Assembly (NCBI GenBank): GCA_037176885.1
Contig: JAWWNJ010000009.1
Coordinates: 2,976,001 to 3,040,000 of the forward strand
Source: Favolaschia claudopus
Lineage: Eukaryota; Basidiomycota; Agaricomycetes; Agaricales; Mycenaceae
Reading direction: 5' to 3'
Length of the DNA stretch: 64,000 nucleotides
Positions 31,543 through 41,948 of this stretch are shown piece after piece; position 1 is the first letter of the stretch, and the number at the start of each line of letters is the position of its first letter. The notes under the pieces were generated by a model that made no database searches, was not told the DNA's origin, and was given only the letters and a program-made list of their open reading frames with translations. A program made the translations under genes and the position numbers.

Positions 31543-34500
31543 GATCAAGTTGTGGGTTTGAAACGGTTTTGTATACTTTCTTCGTTGTCTAATCACTTGA
31601 AAAGCTTCCGGTGGCCAACAAAATATGAATTTCAAGTCTTTGCTTTAGAATTTAAATTGTTGACGATTTACTTGACTGGCGCTTCATTGACTCGTTGTTG
31701 TTCAGCGCTCAGCTTCCCCGTGCTTGTGTATCTCTTATAGTACTATAGCTACACACCTGGTTGTACTTGTAGGATTTCAAGACTCCCATCGAATTCAACC
31801 ACTGGCAGCAGTTGGTTGAACTCGAAATCAGAAGAAGTCCGAATTCCCGAATCGGCCGAAGCTCCGATGGATCAACGAGGTCAAAATTTCTCAGGCTCCT
31901 GCTCGTCGCCACCTGCGTCGTCGAAGAACACCCGTCGTCGGCGTCAACGTTCCTCAGCACCTCACAGACCTGTTATCTATATGACCAGCAAGCTCAACCC
32001 TACATACGGCTCTTCGTTGCTATTAGAGAATTTGTTGCTGGAGTCTGGCTACTTACAAGTCTATTCCAAGTCGCCCGATGACTCCAGCTCCCGGATCCCG
32101 AGCAATTTCAGTCGACAGCGAGGCCCGGGCGTCAAAGATGTTTCAATCCTTTTCAGTGAAACTGTTTAAAACGAGCCAAGAAACTGGAATGTGACCTTTC
32201 CGTATGAAAGAGCCGACCTGGAGCTCTAGTTGGACGTCCGAACAGCCGCGAATTCTTCAAATTCGCATCTGTGCGTCTATGCGGGACTCGGTTGTGTGCT
32301 TATGTTCGTTGCACTTGGAAGCATCAAACTCCAGGGGTACTGGGCGAGGAAGGTATTCATTAATCGGTCTTATATACGATTCGTGTGAAGCTCATCGGCT
32401 TATCCATCGAGGTTTCTCCGCCTATGTTTGCGTTCCGGACAACTACGATTTCAACACGTTCTGTGACTGTGCAGCTAAGCCGGTTATCGTTTGTGAATAT
32501 CGTCAAGGATGCACTTTTTGGCTGCATGTCTCCCAATCTTGCCCTATCTTGTCCCCGTCGGACCGATGCCTATCTAGCGCTTCCTGCTTGTGAGGACAAA
32601 CATAACCAATCTGTACGTCCCTCCGCCGACTCTTCTCCCTCCCTCCCGTTCGACCACCGCAGCCCTAACATCCAGCTTGCTAAGGTGTTATTTCGCTGCG
32701 CTCGAAGCGACCCACTCCTTGGCCTGAGGAAGCTCCCAAACCTTCCGCCGCATGCCGCCAAGGCTCCTCTCGACCTTCATCGCGTCCTTGGCTCCTCCCG
32801 CCTTTCGTGGTCATCGGACAAGATCATTTTGACGCAACCACCCTCCAGCACACATTTCTCCTTCATACGCCTCACGCTCTCTCGTAGCGATGCCATACAA
32901 CGACAGGAACGATATTCCGATGTCGTTGGAGGAAGAGGAACGGGCGGCTTGGGTGCTGTTGTCCACGGCTACCTCGACGCGGTGCAAGACACTGACATCG
33001 TGCACGCCGATGTCGGGGACAAAGCGGCGGCTACACCGGGGGCCGGTGTCATCGACGATGCTACCGGCGAACCGTCCTCAGCGGGGGATGTGAATGAGGA
33101 GGAAGAGATTGAAGGCAAGGCCTTCGTTAAAGCTGATGTCGACACCGTTGCACAAGGACCCGCCAGCAGCGACGGCAACGCCGGTAAAGCCACTCCAAGC
33201 GATGCTGTAAGTCCAGAAGTGGATGCAGAAGCAATGTCGTCGACTTCGCCGTGGTCTCAATTGCTGGCGCTGTATGGCTAGCGGCAGACTCCATCCCTGC
33301 CTCAGGACGATGCCCTCTAGAGGCGACATTCCTGCCGTCTCAAGCTCCTCCCCCCTTATTGCAGGCAAAATCCGCCCGCCGCATCGTCCCCGAACTCATA
33401 CACACTCGCGCTGCTTCTCCCCCTCACGTCTTCCCCCCGTTCCCATTTTCGTCTTCTGCAATGTTCCAAGCCCTTGGTAGCTCAATCTGAGAATGAGAAC
33501 GGGGATCACAGCCGCCAACATCATCCGCGCCGCGAGCAGGGTACTCCGAATTACTTGGCGAGCAGGCGACCAAAGCAATTCAGGTCGCTTGCGCTACGAA
33601 GGCCAAGGCGCGCGAGAAAGACGAAAACCAGGACGAGAACAAGGAGAGCGTTCCCCTAGAGGCAAAGGCGGCGGCCAGTGTCTAGTGGAAGACCAATAAG
33701 AAGGTCCTCCGCGCCGTCAAATTCACCGACGTGTAGAATCGCGGCTCCCGAATCTACACATATTGATCCCCCGCCTCCGCCTCCGCCTCGATCGTCTCAG
33801 ACTCCTTCCCAAGGTGTCACCAGGCAGGTCGCTTTAAAGCTTCGGCGTGTCGGCGGGAGGCATGGGGGGCTGTCGATTGCTTGATGTATGTGCTCTCAGT
33901 CTCCTCGTTTCTCAATCTGGTCTAATACCGCCCGGCAGCTTTTGCACGGGATCTGCGAGATCGAGATGGGCGTCACGATATCTTGTCTGCGAGAAGCATC
34001 GCAGTCAGCTTTGTCTCCTTTTCTCTCATCGCCTCACTGTGCGCGCATCGTACATATTCCATCTACTCTGAGTGTCGCTGATCTTTAGCCCAGATCTATT
34101 GCTTGCTTCATCTTCATATCCGATGGCCATACACGATGCGCGGAGCTTTTCGACCTAGTAGTTACTGTCAGTCTCATCCCGCATCATGACCTTGCCCTCC
34201 GCTAACTTGCTTATAGATTCGTGTACATATGGGTCGGGCTACGTTTGCCCTTCTATGAGTATTGCTTGTTTCCGATACACGCATGTCCAGTCTTTGTATC
34301 TCTCGCCACGTCGTCTTGAAGATCGATTGACGATTTTTCTAGATGCCACGCCCTGTCCTCGACTCGTTCACGCTCGGTACAGCGACTTGCTCATAGACCG
34401 GATCCAGACGCAAGCTCGTCGTCGGTTCATTCACACCATCTACCTAATCTTTCTATGCCGTGCTGGCGCACTTGTCCTACTGCGTGGCGGGCTAATGCAC

Positions 34501-34710
34501 ACTACGCGGTAGTGCTGGGCGCCTCCACATCCATGGATACGACTGTGGCGTTTCACGTCCGCCTCGGTCTTGTGTTCCTGCGTTCCGATCCAAATGCATT
34601 GACGCACTCAATTGATGTGGTCACCCTTCTTTCGTCCGTGTTCTTTGCTCGGATTAGAACAACGTGTCGCGTGCTATGTTTGGCTGCAACACGCTCTCTT
34701 TCCTCCCACC
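31543..34710. other. Between duplication arm and B2: no supportable gene
   Basis: The segment contains a dispersed repeat at 31743-32070. A plus-strand frame at 32385-33281 (298 codons, acidic C-terminal half rich in Asp, Ala and Gly) is the longest. It has no recognised domain, and its start and end look arbitrary. A Lys/Glu-rich frame near 33541-33720 (SELLGEQATKAIQ, then REKDENQDENKESV) is interrupted by a stop and may be an exon or remnant of an unrecognised gene. Region 33850-34650 has only short frames. Confidence 0.3.
31743..32070 (+). repeat. Dispersed repeat, copy 1
   Basis: It matches the reverse complement of about 54860-55195. Anchors are ACACACCTGG near the start, GTCCGAATTCCCGA about 90 bp later, then CCGATGGATC, TTTCTCAGG and ACCTGTTATCTA versus ACCTGCTACCTA. 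Neither copy keeps one long frame throughout. The nature is unknown: an old element or a gene fragment. Confidence 0.6.
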
Positions 34711-36015
34711 ATGTCGTTCGCCCCCTCAGAGCTGCAAAAGGAGATAGCTACTCTCTCTTCAGAGATCGAGGCGCAGAAAGCGATTCTCGACGACTTGATC
34801 GGTCGGCGGAGTCGAGCTCAGCGCAATCTGAATGCGGTACTTGACCCGATGGCGCGTTTGCCATTGGAACTGCAGTCGAAGATCTTCCTCCATTGCCTTT
34901 GTTTCGATGACGACGAGGAGAAGAACGAAGACGAAGACGAGCGAGCATCAAGGCCTAACTCGAAGCTGGCGCCGATGGTCTTCTCGAATGTGTGCCAGCT
35001 CTGGCGGGACATCGCACTCTGCACTCCCGAGCTGTGGACCCATCTACGAATGGAAGGCTCACCGCGCGGGTCGAACCACTTCCAACTCTACGAGATCTGG
35101 TTAGAGCGTTCTCGCCCCCTTCCGGTTTCTCTGACATTGGCGAGCACCTCGATACTTGCGGAGGGTGTCAAGCATGCCATCGATCGGTCCGCGCGCCGTG
35201 TCGAAGAGTTTTCGTTGCTCCTATCGGCTGGCCCCCGCGGTCGCGGGGATCGCATGCCCCGGCTGCCATTTCAATCGCTGAAGAGATTGGTTATCGTTGT
35301 CGGGGACCAAATTCCTTTCTATTATGTGCATCATTGGATCGATCTCATGCGGATGTCTCCTGGACTATTGCACTGCACCTTTGTAGCGAAGTTCTCTCAT
35401 CTTGATGATACAAATGGGGGAAAATCCGATTGTTTTACGCTTGCAGCACTCAAGGAGCTCCGTCTGAAAGAGAGGCCGTCGGTGTTCCCGGTGAAAGTCA
35501 ATCCCACAAAGCTATTGAGATATATCACTTTGCCTGCCCTCGAGAGACTTCACATTCACTGCAGCATCACTGCCGATTCAGTCAGCGACTTCTCAGCTTT
35601 CATCCTCCGCTCCTCTCCCCCATTGCGCTCCCTGGCCATTGAATCCATAACTGCGATCAGCACTCCCATCGCAGAATATCTCTCGGCAGTACCCACCCTC
35701 CAGACTCTCACGTTAGCGACTAGCGACTGGGTCTCCGTTGTAGAGAGACTTGCTACGGACCCAGCTTTTCTGCCGAATCTGGAGCATCTCACATGCACAC
35801 CCAGACGGACTCGGTCGCGAGGCGACTTCGAGATCGTCATTTGTATGCTCGAAGTCCGGTCCTTGCGAACGTTCCGGCTCAATGACGTCTTCCCCATCCC
35901 CTTTGGTGGCAGCAGCGTCGCACCGGATGAAGATATCCTCGTTGAGTTACGAGGGATACGGTATGGTGGGGGCATCGACATCTACGTTGGCGATGGGAAG
36001 CGAAATCTTGTATGA
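34711..36015 (+). CDS. F-box/LRR-like protein B2
   Basis: A single exon encodes 434 residues. The start context CTCCCACCATGTCG is as in the other B genes. Domains are as in B1: coiled coil at about 6-40 (LQKEIATLSSEIEAQKAILDD), F-box core (DPMARLPLELQSKIFLHCL), VCQLWRDIALCTPELW and an LRR-like region. An acidic insertion after the F-box (DDDEEKNEDEDERASR) distinguishes it from B1 and B3 and looks like expansion of a GAR/GAC repeat. The C-terminal 150 residues are nearly the same as in B1, ending GIDIYVGDGKRNLV. It lies between the arms of the inverted duplication, in the same direction as B1. Confidence 0.88.
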   Translation: MSFAPSELQKEIATLSSEIEAQKAILDDLIGRRSRAQRNLNAVLDPMARLPLELQSKIFLHCLCFDDDEEKNEDEDERASRPNSKLAPMVFSNVCQLWRDIALCTPELWTHLRMEGSPRGSNHFQLYEIWLERSRPLPVSLTLASTSILAEGVKHAIDRSARRVEEFSLLLSAGPRGRGDRMPRLPFQSLKRLVIVVGDQIPFYYVHHWIDLMRMSPGLLHCTFVAKFSHLDDTNGGKSDCFTLAALKELRLKERPSVFPVKVNPTKLLRYITLPALERLHIHCSITADSVSDFSAFILRSSPPLRSLAIESITAISTPIAEYLSAVPTLQTLTLATSDWVSVVERLATDPAFLPNLEHLTCTPRRTRSRGDFEIVICMLEVRSLRTFRLNDVFPIPFGGSSVAPDEDILVELRGIRYGGGIDIYVGDGKRNLV

Positions 36016-36990
36016 TCTTGGTGAGTCGAATCGGTGTCATATGAAGTATACCGGTTTACGATGATCTAGTGGTTGTGCCCCCTTGAATGAGAAGATTCAG
36101 TTTTCGGTGCCCCTTCGTTTCGTCTTGACCTACGTGCTCCATCCTGCCTCCCTCAATCAGACCATCGATATCGCGATATCCATCGACTCGATCGTACATC
36201 TCTGCCTCTTCCCTGCACAACGCCATCCTCATTCTCGCGAGCGCCTCGGGTGCTTTGCGGTCCCCTCTGGTTCGTCCCAGGACCCACTCCTCTGCGACTT
36301 GGAGTTCTCAAGCACGGTCGCTTACTGCATCTTGCTGTCGACCAGCTACGGCCACGTCTCGGAAGGCTGCAGACAGCCTGAAAGCTCGCAAGCCCCAGCC
36401 TTCCTCCACAGGCACGGTCAGATCGTCTCGTACACCCGATCCTTGACCTTGACCTCGATTTCGCCGCACCAGTCACCCCCCACTGGAGCTCTGTATACTC
36501 TTACTCTATCCCTTCCCGCCCGCAAGCCGTTTCCAATAGAACAATCCGGCGTATATGCGGAGCGAACGGGGTCTCCTGCAAACCTGGCAGGGTGCTTAGC
36601 AGCGTGGAGGATGGGTCGAGGCAGGGGATAGTGAATCTCGATTCCCACATTCCCAGACAAAGGTCGCGCAGACATTTCGACGCCGCGAAGGCTTCGCGCT
36701 GTCTCCTTCGCGCTACCGCTAGACTTGGGTCTGTGAAAGATTTATGCGTTCACTTCGATTTATCGATGGGACTGTGATGAGCTCGATATCTGGACCCTGG
36801 TCGTTGAGTTTAGTCTCTGCTGCGGCTCCAAAACCATGCAGTGTACCTTTACATGTACCTGTACATAGACACCGTTAGTAGTACTAGGACGGACATGGGC
36901 ATGTATCCACATATTCAATTCTTGAATCCTCCGCGTCTGACCCTAACCCTAGCTCTCCTCTGCCTTCTTCCTCTTCAATGCTTTCAGACC
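36016..36990 (+). other. B2-to-D1 spacer, third copy of the conserved spacer
   Basis: It matches 27609-28674 from the stop codon of the B gene to the start region of the next F-box gene. The shared parts include the 3-prime GTGAGT pair, the FSSTVAYCILL piece, GGTCGAGGCAGGGGATAGTG and TTATCGATGGGACTG. A 182-codon frame (36083-36631) spans most of it in this copy. It may be the least broken version of the unrecognised passenger gene. Confidence 0.45.
36938..36952 (+). promoter_or_regulatory. Telomere-repeat-like box upstream of D1
   Basis: TGACCCTAACCCTAG lies about 40 bp before the D1 ATG. It is identical to the box before C1, although the D1 and C1 coding regions have diverged strongly. Confidence 0.45.
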
Positions 36991-38358
36991 ATGACAGTCG
37001 TAAAGCTACTCGAGGATATCCGGCGGCTTACAGACACCATAGAAGCGCGAGAACAGCTACCATTGGACTTACAAGAGCGTAACCGTGACGATCTATCCGA
37101 CTTGGAAGCACAGCGATCCAACGCTCGAACTCAGCTCAACTCCCTCCTCGATCCGATGGCGCGTTTACCGCTCGAAATTCAGTCGCAAATATTCTGCGAC
37201 GTAGCTTCGCAGCCTACGCCGGATCCGCAACAGCCGCCGTTGATTTTTCTTAATATCTGTCGACTTTGGCGCGCTATCGCGCTCAATACACCCGAATTGT
37301 GGACTCACCTGGAAATTCGACTGCATCCGTCGGGTAGCAAGGCTGATTACCTCGATTTTTGCAAAAACTGGATTGGGCGCGCTGGTTCATGGCCGCTCTC
37401 GCTCACTCTGCATGGGGTGGTCAGGCTGGACGCCAAAACTCAGGAATTAGTGACGTGTCATCAGCACCATCTGGGACATTTGACATTGGAGCTCTCGGGG
37501 TACTCTTTTGCAGAGGAGGGGCTCATGACTCGCACGATACTCCTCCAAGGACCCTTCCCAGTTCTGAAAACACTCGACGTTCGCTCACACGGAAGATTGC
37601 TTTTGAAGACGCTAAACGATTGGATCGATCTATTGCGCGCGGCTCCGCAGCTCGAAATGTGCAGTCTCGAAAACATGATCATTGACTGGCATATTTTCGG
37701 CTCGTTTGCGGAAGCCCCGCCGACGCAGCCATTGATCCTCCCTTGCCTTCAGTCCTTACGTCTGGGCAATACCCAGCATGCACTTCACGACCTTGACACT
37801 ACCGATGGTGCTACGGCATTGATCTTGCGGTATCTCACCCTTCCTGCGCTCCACACTCTCCATCTAACCGTATTCGACCTCATTGACGCTGAATTCACCG
37901 CCTTCCTCATGCGGTCATCGCCGCCGCTGCGCTCTTTATCGATGATCGTTTCTTCACCGTTGTTCATGGAGGCCATGCGGGGGATCCTTCAACCCGTCCC
38001 CACCGTCATTAGTTTGCAGCTCATCAAGACGTCCGTCATCAGCCCTGAGATGCTCCTGCGGGTTCTGGAGTCGTTGGACGGTGTGCTTCCTGTCCTGCAT
38101 ACGCTTACAATCTATATGCGGTGGGGGTGGGGGCTGAATTTCGGGAGGCTTGCGAGATTCCTGCACACTCGGCGCACAGGGCAGGAGGTACCACTTGCGG
38201 TGTTCCGGCTTTATTTTGCTGTTGATAATGCCGAGATGGAGTATGTCGGAACGGATCGCGATATGTTGGGCGAGGATATTCTCGCTGCGTTTCGCCAGCT
38301 CGCCGAGGATGGTTTGGAGATGCATGTAGGACCACGAGGGCGAAACTTGCTATTCTAG
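36991..38358 (+). CDS. F-box/LRR-like protein D1
   Basis: A single exon encodes 455 residues from the ATG at 36991 (CTTTCAGACCATGACA). The in-frame upstream start at 36841 is rejected, because those 50 codons fall in the conserved leader. The coiled coil is longer than in relatives (about 4-50, with two heptad runs, LLEDIRRLTDTIEARE and LQERNRDDLSDLEAQRS). The F-box core is at about 53-68 (DPMARLPLEIQSQIF), followed by ICRLWRAIALNTPELW. The LRR-like part includes TLPALHTLHLTVFDL, SSPPLRSLSMIV and VLPVLHTLTIYM. The end is GLEMHVGPRGRNLLF. It forms a tandem pair with D2, 155 bp downstream. Confidence 0.88.
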   Translation: MTVVKLLEDIRRLTDTIEAREQLPLDLQERNRDDLSDLEAQRSNARTQLNSLLDPMARLPLEIQSQIFCDVASQPTPDPQQPPLIFLNICRLWRAIALNTPELWTHLEIRLHPSGSKADYLDFCKNWIGRAGSWPLSLTLHGVVRLDAKTQELVTCHQHHLGHLTLELSGYSFAEEGLMTRTILLQGPFPVLKTLDVRSHGRLLLKTLNDWIDLLRAAPQLEMCSLENMIIDWHIFGSFAEAPPTQPLILPCLQSLRLGNTQHALHDLDTTDGATALILRYLTLPALHTLHLTVFDLIDAEFTAFLMRSSPPLRSLSMIVSSPLFMEAMRGILQPVPTVISLQLIKTSVISPEMLLRVLESLDGVLPVLHTLTIYMRWGWGLNFGRLARFLHTRRTGQEVPLAVFRLYFAVDNAEMEYVGTDRDMLGEDILAAFRQLAEDGLEMHVGPRGRNLLF

Positions 38359-38513
38359 ACTCTTTCGCTGCGGACCTCAACTTCGATATATCTTCGAACC
38401 TAGATCGAGCTCACCACAGCTCATTTAGCCGTTTGCGCCGACTCGAAATTTGCCACAATTTGATGGATTTGTCCGTGTTTGTGTCTCACATATAATCTCT
38501 CCTTTGTACCCCC

Positions 38514-39863
38514 ATGTCGAACGCCTTGAACGTTACAAAGCTTCTCAAACGCATTGATGAGCTCTCAGACACTATCAAAGCTCAGAACAAAGTACTCATG
38601 GACTTGAAAGAACAACGGAGGAGCACTCGAAGGAAGCTGAATAACTTCCGCGACCCGATGGCGCGTTTGCCGCTCGAGATTCAGTCCCAAATATTTCTTG
38701 ATGTCGAGGGTAACGCCTGTGATCTACCGCAATCCTCTGAGGCGCCCATGAATTTCCTCAGGATATGCCAGCTCTGGCGTGCCATCGCCCTTGCCACTCC
38801 CCAATTATGGTCCTCACTCCGCATTCAGTGGCTACCATGCAAGGCCAGCTATATCAAATTCTGCGATTACTGGATTGAGCGCAGCAGTCCTCTCCCATTT
38901 TCCCTGTATTTGAAAGGGGAATTGCAGTTGACTACGCAGATGCAGGACTTGATGACACGTCATCGAGACCGATTGCAAGATTTGACTTTGGAACTCGTCG
39001 GCGAACTCACAGAGGAGAGCGCATTGACACGGCAGATTCTCGTCACAGGGCCATTTCTTTCCCTCCAAACTCTCGAAATCCGCACGGAGGACGAGATGTA
39101 CTTCCGAACGGTGAATGAGTGGGTAGATTTGCTAGCTGCCGCTCCAGCGCTCACAAAATGCACTCTCGATAACATGTACGTTGAGTGGGAAGACTGGGGA
39201 CACAACGGGTTTCCCGAACCTCTCCCTGCTCGGCCGTTACTCCATACGTCGTTGCGCGAGCTTCGCTTGGGGGATGTGAACCACTACGCTGCCTGGCTCG
39301 ACCACGGCAGTTCGGCAGCCATGCTATTGTACCTCACTCTCCCCGCCCTACAAACCCTGCATTTTACCCACTTCGACATCACGCATAAGGAGTTCAGATC
39401 CTTTATGGCTCGCTCCTGGACCTCGCCGCCTCTGCGCTCCTTATCAATGGTCGTAGAACGCGAGACCTCTGTGTCGGGGATGGCCACATGGCTTCGGTCG
39501 ATGTCCAGCCTCACGAATCTCTCGCTCTTCATGATGAGTTCGTATAATCGTTCCAGCTCCAGTGAGCGTATTCTCGAGCTCTTGGAGGCACTGGACGGTA
39601 TTCTCCCTGCCCTTCATACCCTCACCATATCCATGAACTCCGGAGAGGAATTCGACTATCGAAGGCTAGCCAGATTCCTCCATACTCGGCGCACCGGACA
39701 ACAAACACCGCTTGCGACTTTTCGGCTCTATATCACTCCCCGGTCCGGCGGCCGCTTTACAGATCTCGAGCTGAATGACGATGTGCTCGGTCCATTTCGC
39801 CCACTGGCTGAAGATGGGTTGGACGTGCATATAGGTCTCGAAGGGCAGAACCTGTTGGTTTAG
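38514..39863 (+). CDS. F-box/LRR-like protein D2
   Basis: A single exon encodes 449 residues. The coiled coil is at about 9-42 (KLLKRIDELSDTIKAQNKVL), the F-box core at about 47-61 (DPMARLPLEIQSQIF), then ICQLWRAIALATPQLW. LRR-like phrases match D1 in order (TLPALQTLHFTHFDI, SPPLRSLSMVV, ILPALHTLTISM, FLHTRRTGQ). The end is GLDVHIGLEGQNLLV. The intergenic distance to D1 is only 155 bp, so D2 must have a compact promoter. This pair is a tandem duplication within the cluster. Confidence 0.88.
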   Translation: MSNALNVTKLLKRIDELSDTIKAQNKVLMDLKEQRRSTRRKLNNFRDPMARLPLEIQSQIFLDVEGNACDLPQSSEAPMNFLRICQLWRAIALATPQLWSSLRIQWLPCKASYIKFCDYWIERSSPLPFSLYLKGELQLTTQMQDLMTRHRDRLQDLTLELVGELTEESALTRQILVTGPFLSLQTLEIRTEDEMYFRTVNEWVDLLAAAPALTKCTLDNMYVEWEDWGHNGFPEPLPARPLLHTSLRELRLGDVNHYAAWLDHGSSAAMLLYLTLPALQTLHFTHFDITHKEFRSFMARSWTSPPLRSLSMVVERETSVSGMATWLRSMSSLTNLSLFMMSSYNRSSSSERILELLEALDGILPALHTLTISMNSGEEFDYRRLARFLHTRRTGQQTPLATFRLYITPRSGGRFTDLELNDDVLGPFRPLAEDGLDVHIGLEGQNLLV

Positions 39864-40667
39864 CGTTTACAGCCGGTATGGAGTTGCTCTTATGTATCAG
39901 CCACCAGGCGTCTCACAGTTCCCGGTAACGATGTACTCGACAGACTGAAAACTTATCAGGGACTTCTACTCTACCGTACCACGCATTCGCCCACCACGAA
40001 AACATCAGAGGGAGACATTCACGTCGATACTGGACTCTTAGCAGCGTTGTTGTGAATTTTATCTTTTGAACTTCTTTATTCGAGCGTATTGTGAATGCAG
40101 CTTGTATGGTCAATACACGCTCGGGCTCTCCGACATCCTCAATATTCAATACAAGTTCTTCGATTTATTCAAACCGCTATCGTGTTGCCGGCGAGACGCT
40201 TTCAAAAAGGTCTTAAATATCGTTTGCTTTGCCTAATTAGTAATCAGCTAGAGGGTTTACGCCTGAGTCAAAGAGCCACTCAATTTCAAAAGTCATGAAA
40301 GGATAGCATGCTGGTGGCGGATCGGCGACACGAGAAAGAAGATTGTCTGGTACGCGCACTTACAGAGGTACAAGAATTGATTCAATTTGAACGGTTGCTC
40401 CGGAGGTCTGTGAGGACTGGTTGAGACAAAGCAAAAATGCTAACGAGGTTACAGTGCGTGCATGATTTTCGAATCGATTGAGTTGAATACGGCGGACGAG
40501 AGTAACCCGAAAACTCCATCGAGTCCCAAAAAACCACTGCCCTAAAATCGTCGACAATTCGAAGGCAGCCAGTTTGAAGATCGGATAACAGTGAACTGTC
40601 TTTTCAAGTGATTAGACATCAAGTCAAGAAAAAGTGTACAACATCGATTCAAACTCACAACGCAATC
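39864..40667. other. Convergent intergenic region between D2 and E2
   Basis: No gene is seen. The last part (from about 40597) is the inner end of the right duplication arm, homologous to the 3-prime flank of E1. Confidence 0.35.
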
Positions 40668-41948
40668 CTACACAAAATACCGCTCCCCAGCGCTCACATG
40701 CACACTAACCCCACTATCCCGAATCCTCCGCAGCTCGCAAATGATATCTTCGCTTGGCGCGGTGTCCCAACTGGGAGCGGCATTCCCAAACGCCGCGCTC
40801 GGATCCATCATTTTGAGGCGGAACGACTTCAGCGGGCGCACGTCCAGCATGCGAACTACACTCTCGTAGTCTGCAGGCCGGAGAAACGACACCGGGTAAC
40901 AGGCGAGGTCTCGAAGATTTGGCAGAAAGTCTGGTGCTCGAGCAAGGATCTCCAAAACGGAGATAAGATCCTTGGCCATAAGAGTGAGATCCGTGAGGCT
41001 GGGGATGATACGCAGGTATTCGATGCTGCTATTATCGGATAGCCACGTAGATGAGTCGACGAGTAACGAACGAAGCGGGGGAGAGGAGCGAGTGAGAAAA
41101 GCCACAAGTTCTTTGCTCCCATCCGCAAGATTTGGACTGCATCGGATGTGGAGGGTTTCGAGCCCAGGCAACGTTATATATTTCAGTATCCTCGTCGCAT
41201 TAACCCTCGAATTGGGTCGGTAATCCGGAAAATGTAATTCTCGGAGTGCGGGTAGGAGAAAGGGTGCGGTTGAATCCTCCTTGGTCTCCCGACGCGAAAA
41301 CGATCCCGAGAAAGTGAGATGGGTAAGCGTAGGCGAAGTCTTCAAAATGTACATCCAATCCCGAATATCAAAACCTCTGACATCCGTGAATTCGATGTTC
41401 AATTTCTTCAGCGAAGGGAACGGTTCTCGAAGGATGTGAGATCCGCGAAGAGGAATGGTCGTCAGTCGTAAAGTCAAAGTTTCTACCCGGTCTCCACAAC
41501 CGTCAATGAGGTCCTGGATGTCATCAGCAAGGACTGAAGAGCCTTCCAATGTCAGAGCGAGAGGAAACGACTGAGAGCGCTTCAGCCAGATCCCATGAAA
41601 TAGGGAGTCATTGGCTCGAGATGGCGAAGATTCCATTCGCAGGTGATTCCAAAGTTCAGGGGTAGAGAGAGCGATGTCGCGCCAAAGTTGGCAGACGCTG
41701 AGAAGCAGCATCGGTGCGGCCTTTGGGTCGGGAGTTCGTGCTATTCCATCCTCCTCTGCAGGACACAGGCAATGAAGGAATATTTTCGATTGGAGTTCCA
41801 ACGGCAAAAGTGCCATTGGGTCGAGAAAGCTGTTGAGCTGGCGTTGGACCTGGCTCCGCTGGTCTATCAGGCCGTTGAGAACCAATCTCTGCGCCTCTAT
41901 CTTCGAAGAAAGGTCGTCGATCTGCTGTCGCAACTCTTGTTGTGCCAT
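40668..41948 (-). CDS. F-box/LRR-like protein E2
   Basis: A single exon encodes 426 residues from the ATG at 41948. In E1 the start is two codons further upstream (MTM); here that codon is GTG. The coiled coil LRQQIDDLSSKIEAQRLVLNGL leads to the F-box core with one change in an otherwise invariant position (DPMALLPLELQSKIF, Leu for Arg), then VCQLWRDIALSTPELW. The LRR-like phrases match E1 (LREPFPSLKKLNI, YITLPGLETLHI, SSPPLRSLLVDS). The end is GVSVHVSAGERYFV. The frame is intact over the full length, so it is likely functional. Confidence 0.87.
   Translation of the reverse strand: MAQQELRQQIDDLSSKIEAQRLVLNGLIDQRSQVQRQLNSFLDPMALLPLELQSKIFLHCLCPAEEDGIARTPDPKAAPMLLLSVCQLWRDIALSTPELWNHLRMESSPSRANDSLFHGIWLKRSQSFPLALTLEGSSVLADDIQDLIDGCGDRVETLTLRLTTIPLRGSHILREPFPSLKKLNIEFTDVRGFDIRDWMYILKTSPTLTHLTFSGSFSRRETKEDSTAPFLLPALRELHFPDYRPNSRVNATRILKYITLPGLETLHIRCSPNLADGSKELVAFLTRSSPPLRSLLVDSSTWLSDNSSIEYLRIIPSLTDLTLMAKDLISVLEILARAPDFLPNLRDLACYPVSFLRPADYESVVRMLDVRPLKSFRLKMMDPSAAFGNAAPSWDTAPSEDIICELRRIRDSGVSVHVSAGERYFV

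Larger units (their letters stand above)
24550..31601 (+). repeat. Left arm of inverted segmental duplication
   Basis: This arm carries F-box genes B1, C1 and E1 in that order on the plus strand, plus about 1.8 kb of flank. It matches the reverse complement of 40597-50690, including non-coding DNA. Examples: ATTACGTAAGATATC then GCGTTAGTGTTGCGTG at 24556-24600 versus the complement of 50590-50640; the C-E spacer at 29995-30231 versus 41949-42226; and TCTAATCACTTGAAAAG at about 31590-31605 versus the complement of about 40596-40612. Sequence identity is clearly incomplete, so the duplication is not recent. Confidence 0.85.

Noticed and set aside
32385..33281. A 298-codon plus-strand frame with an acidic C-terminal half
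   Set aside because: No domain was recognised, the composition changes abruptly, and it is not conserved in the paralogous segments. It may hold a real exon, but I cannot support a gene.
36841..36990. A hydrophobic N-terminal extension of D1 resembling a signal peptide
   Set aside because: It aligns to the non-coding leader of C1. The ATG at 36991 has the family-typical position before the coiled coil.
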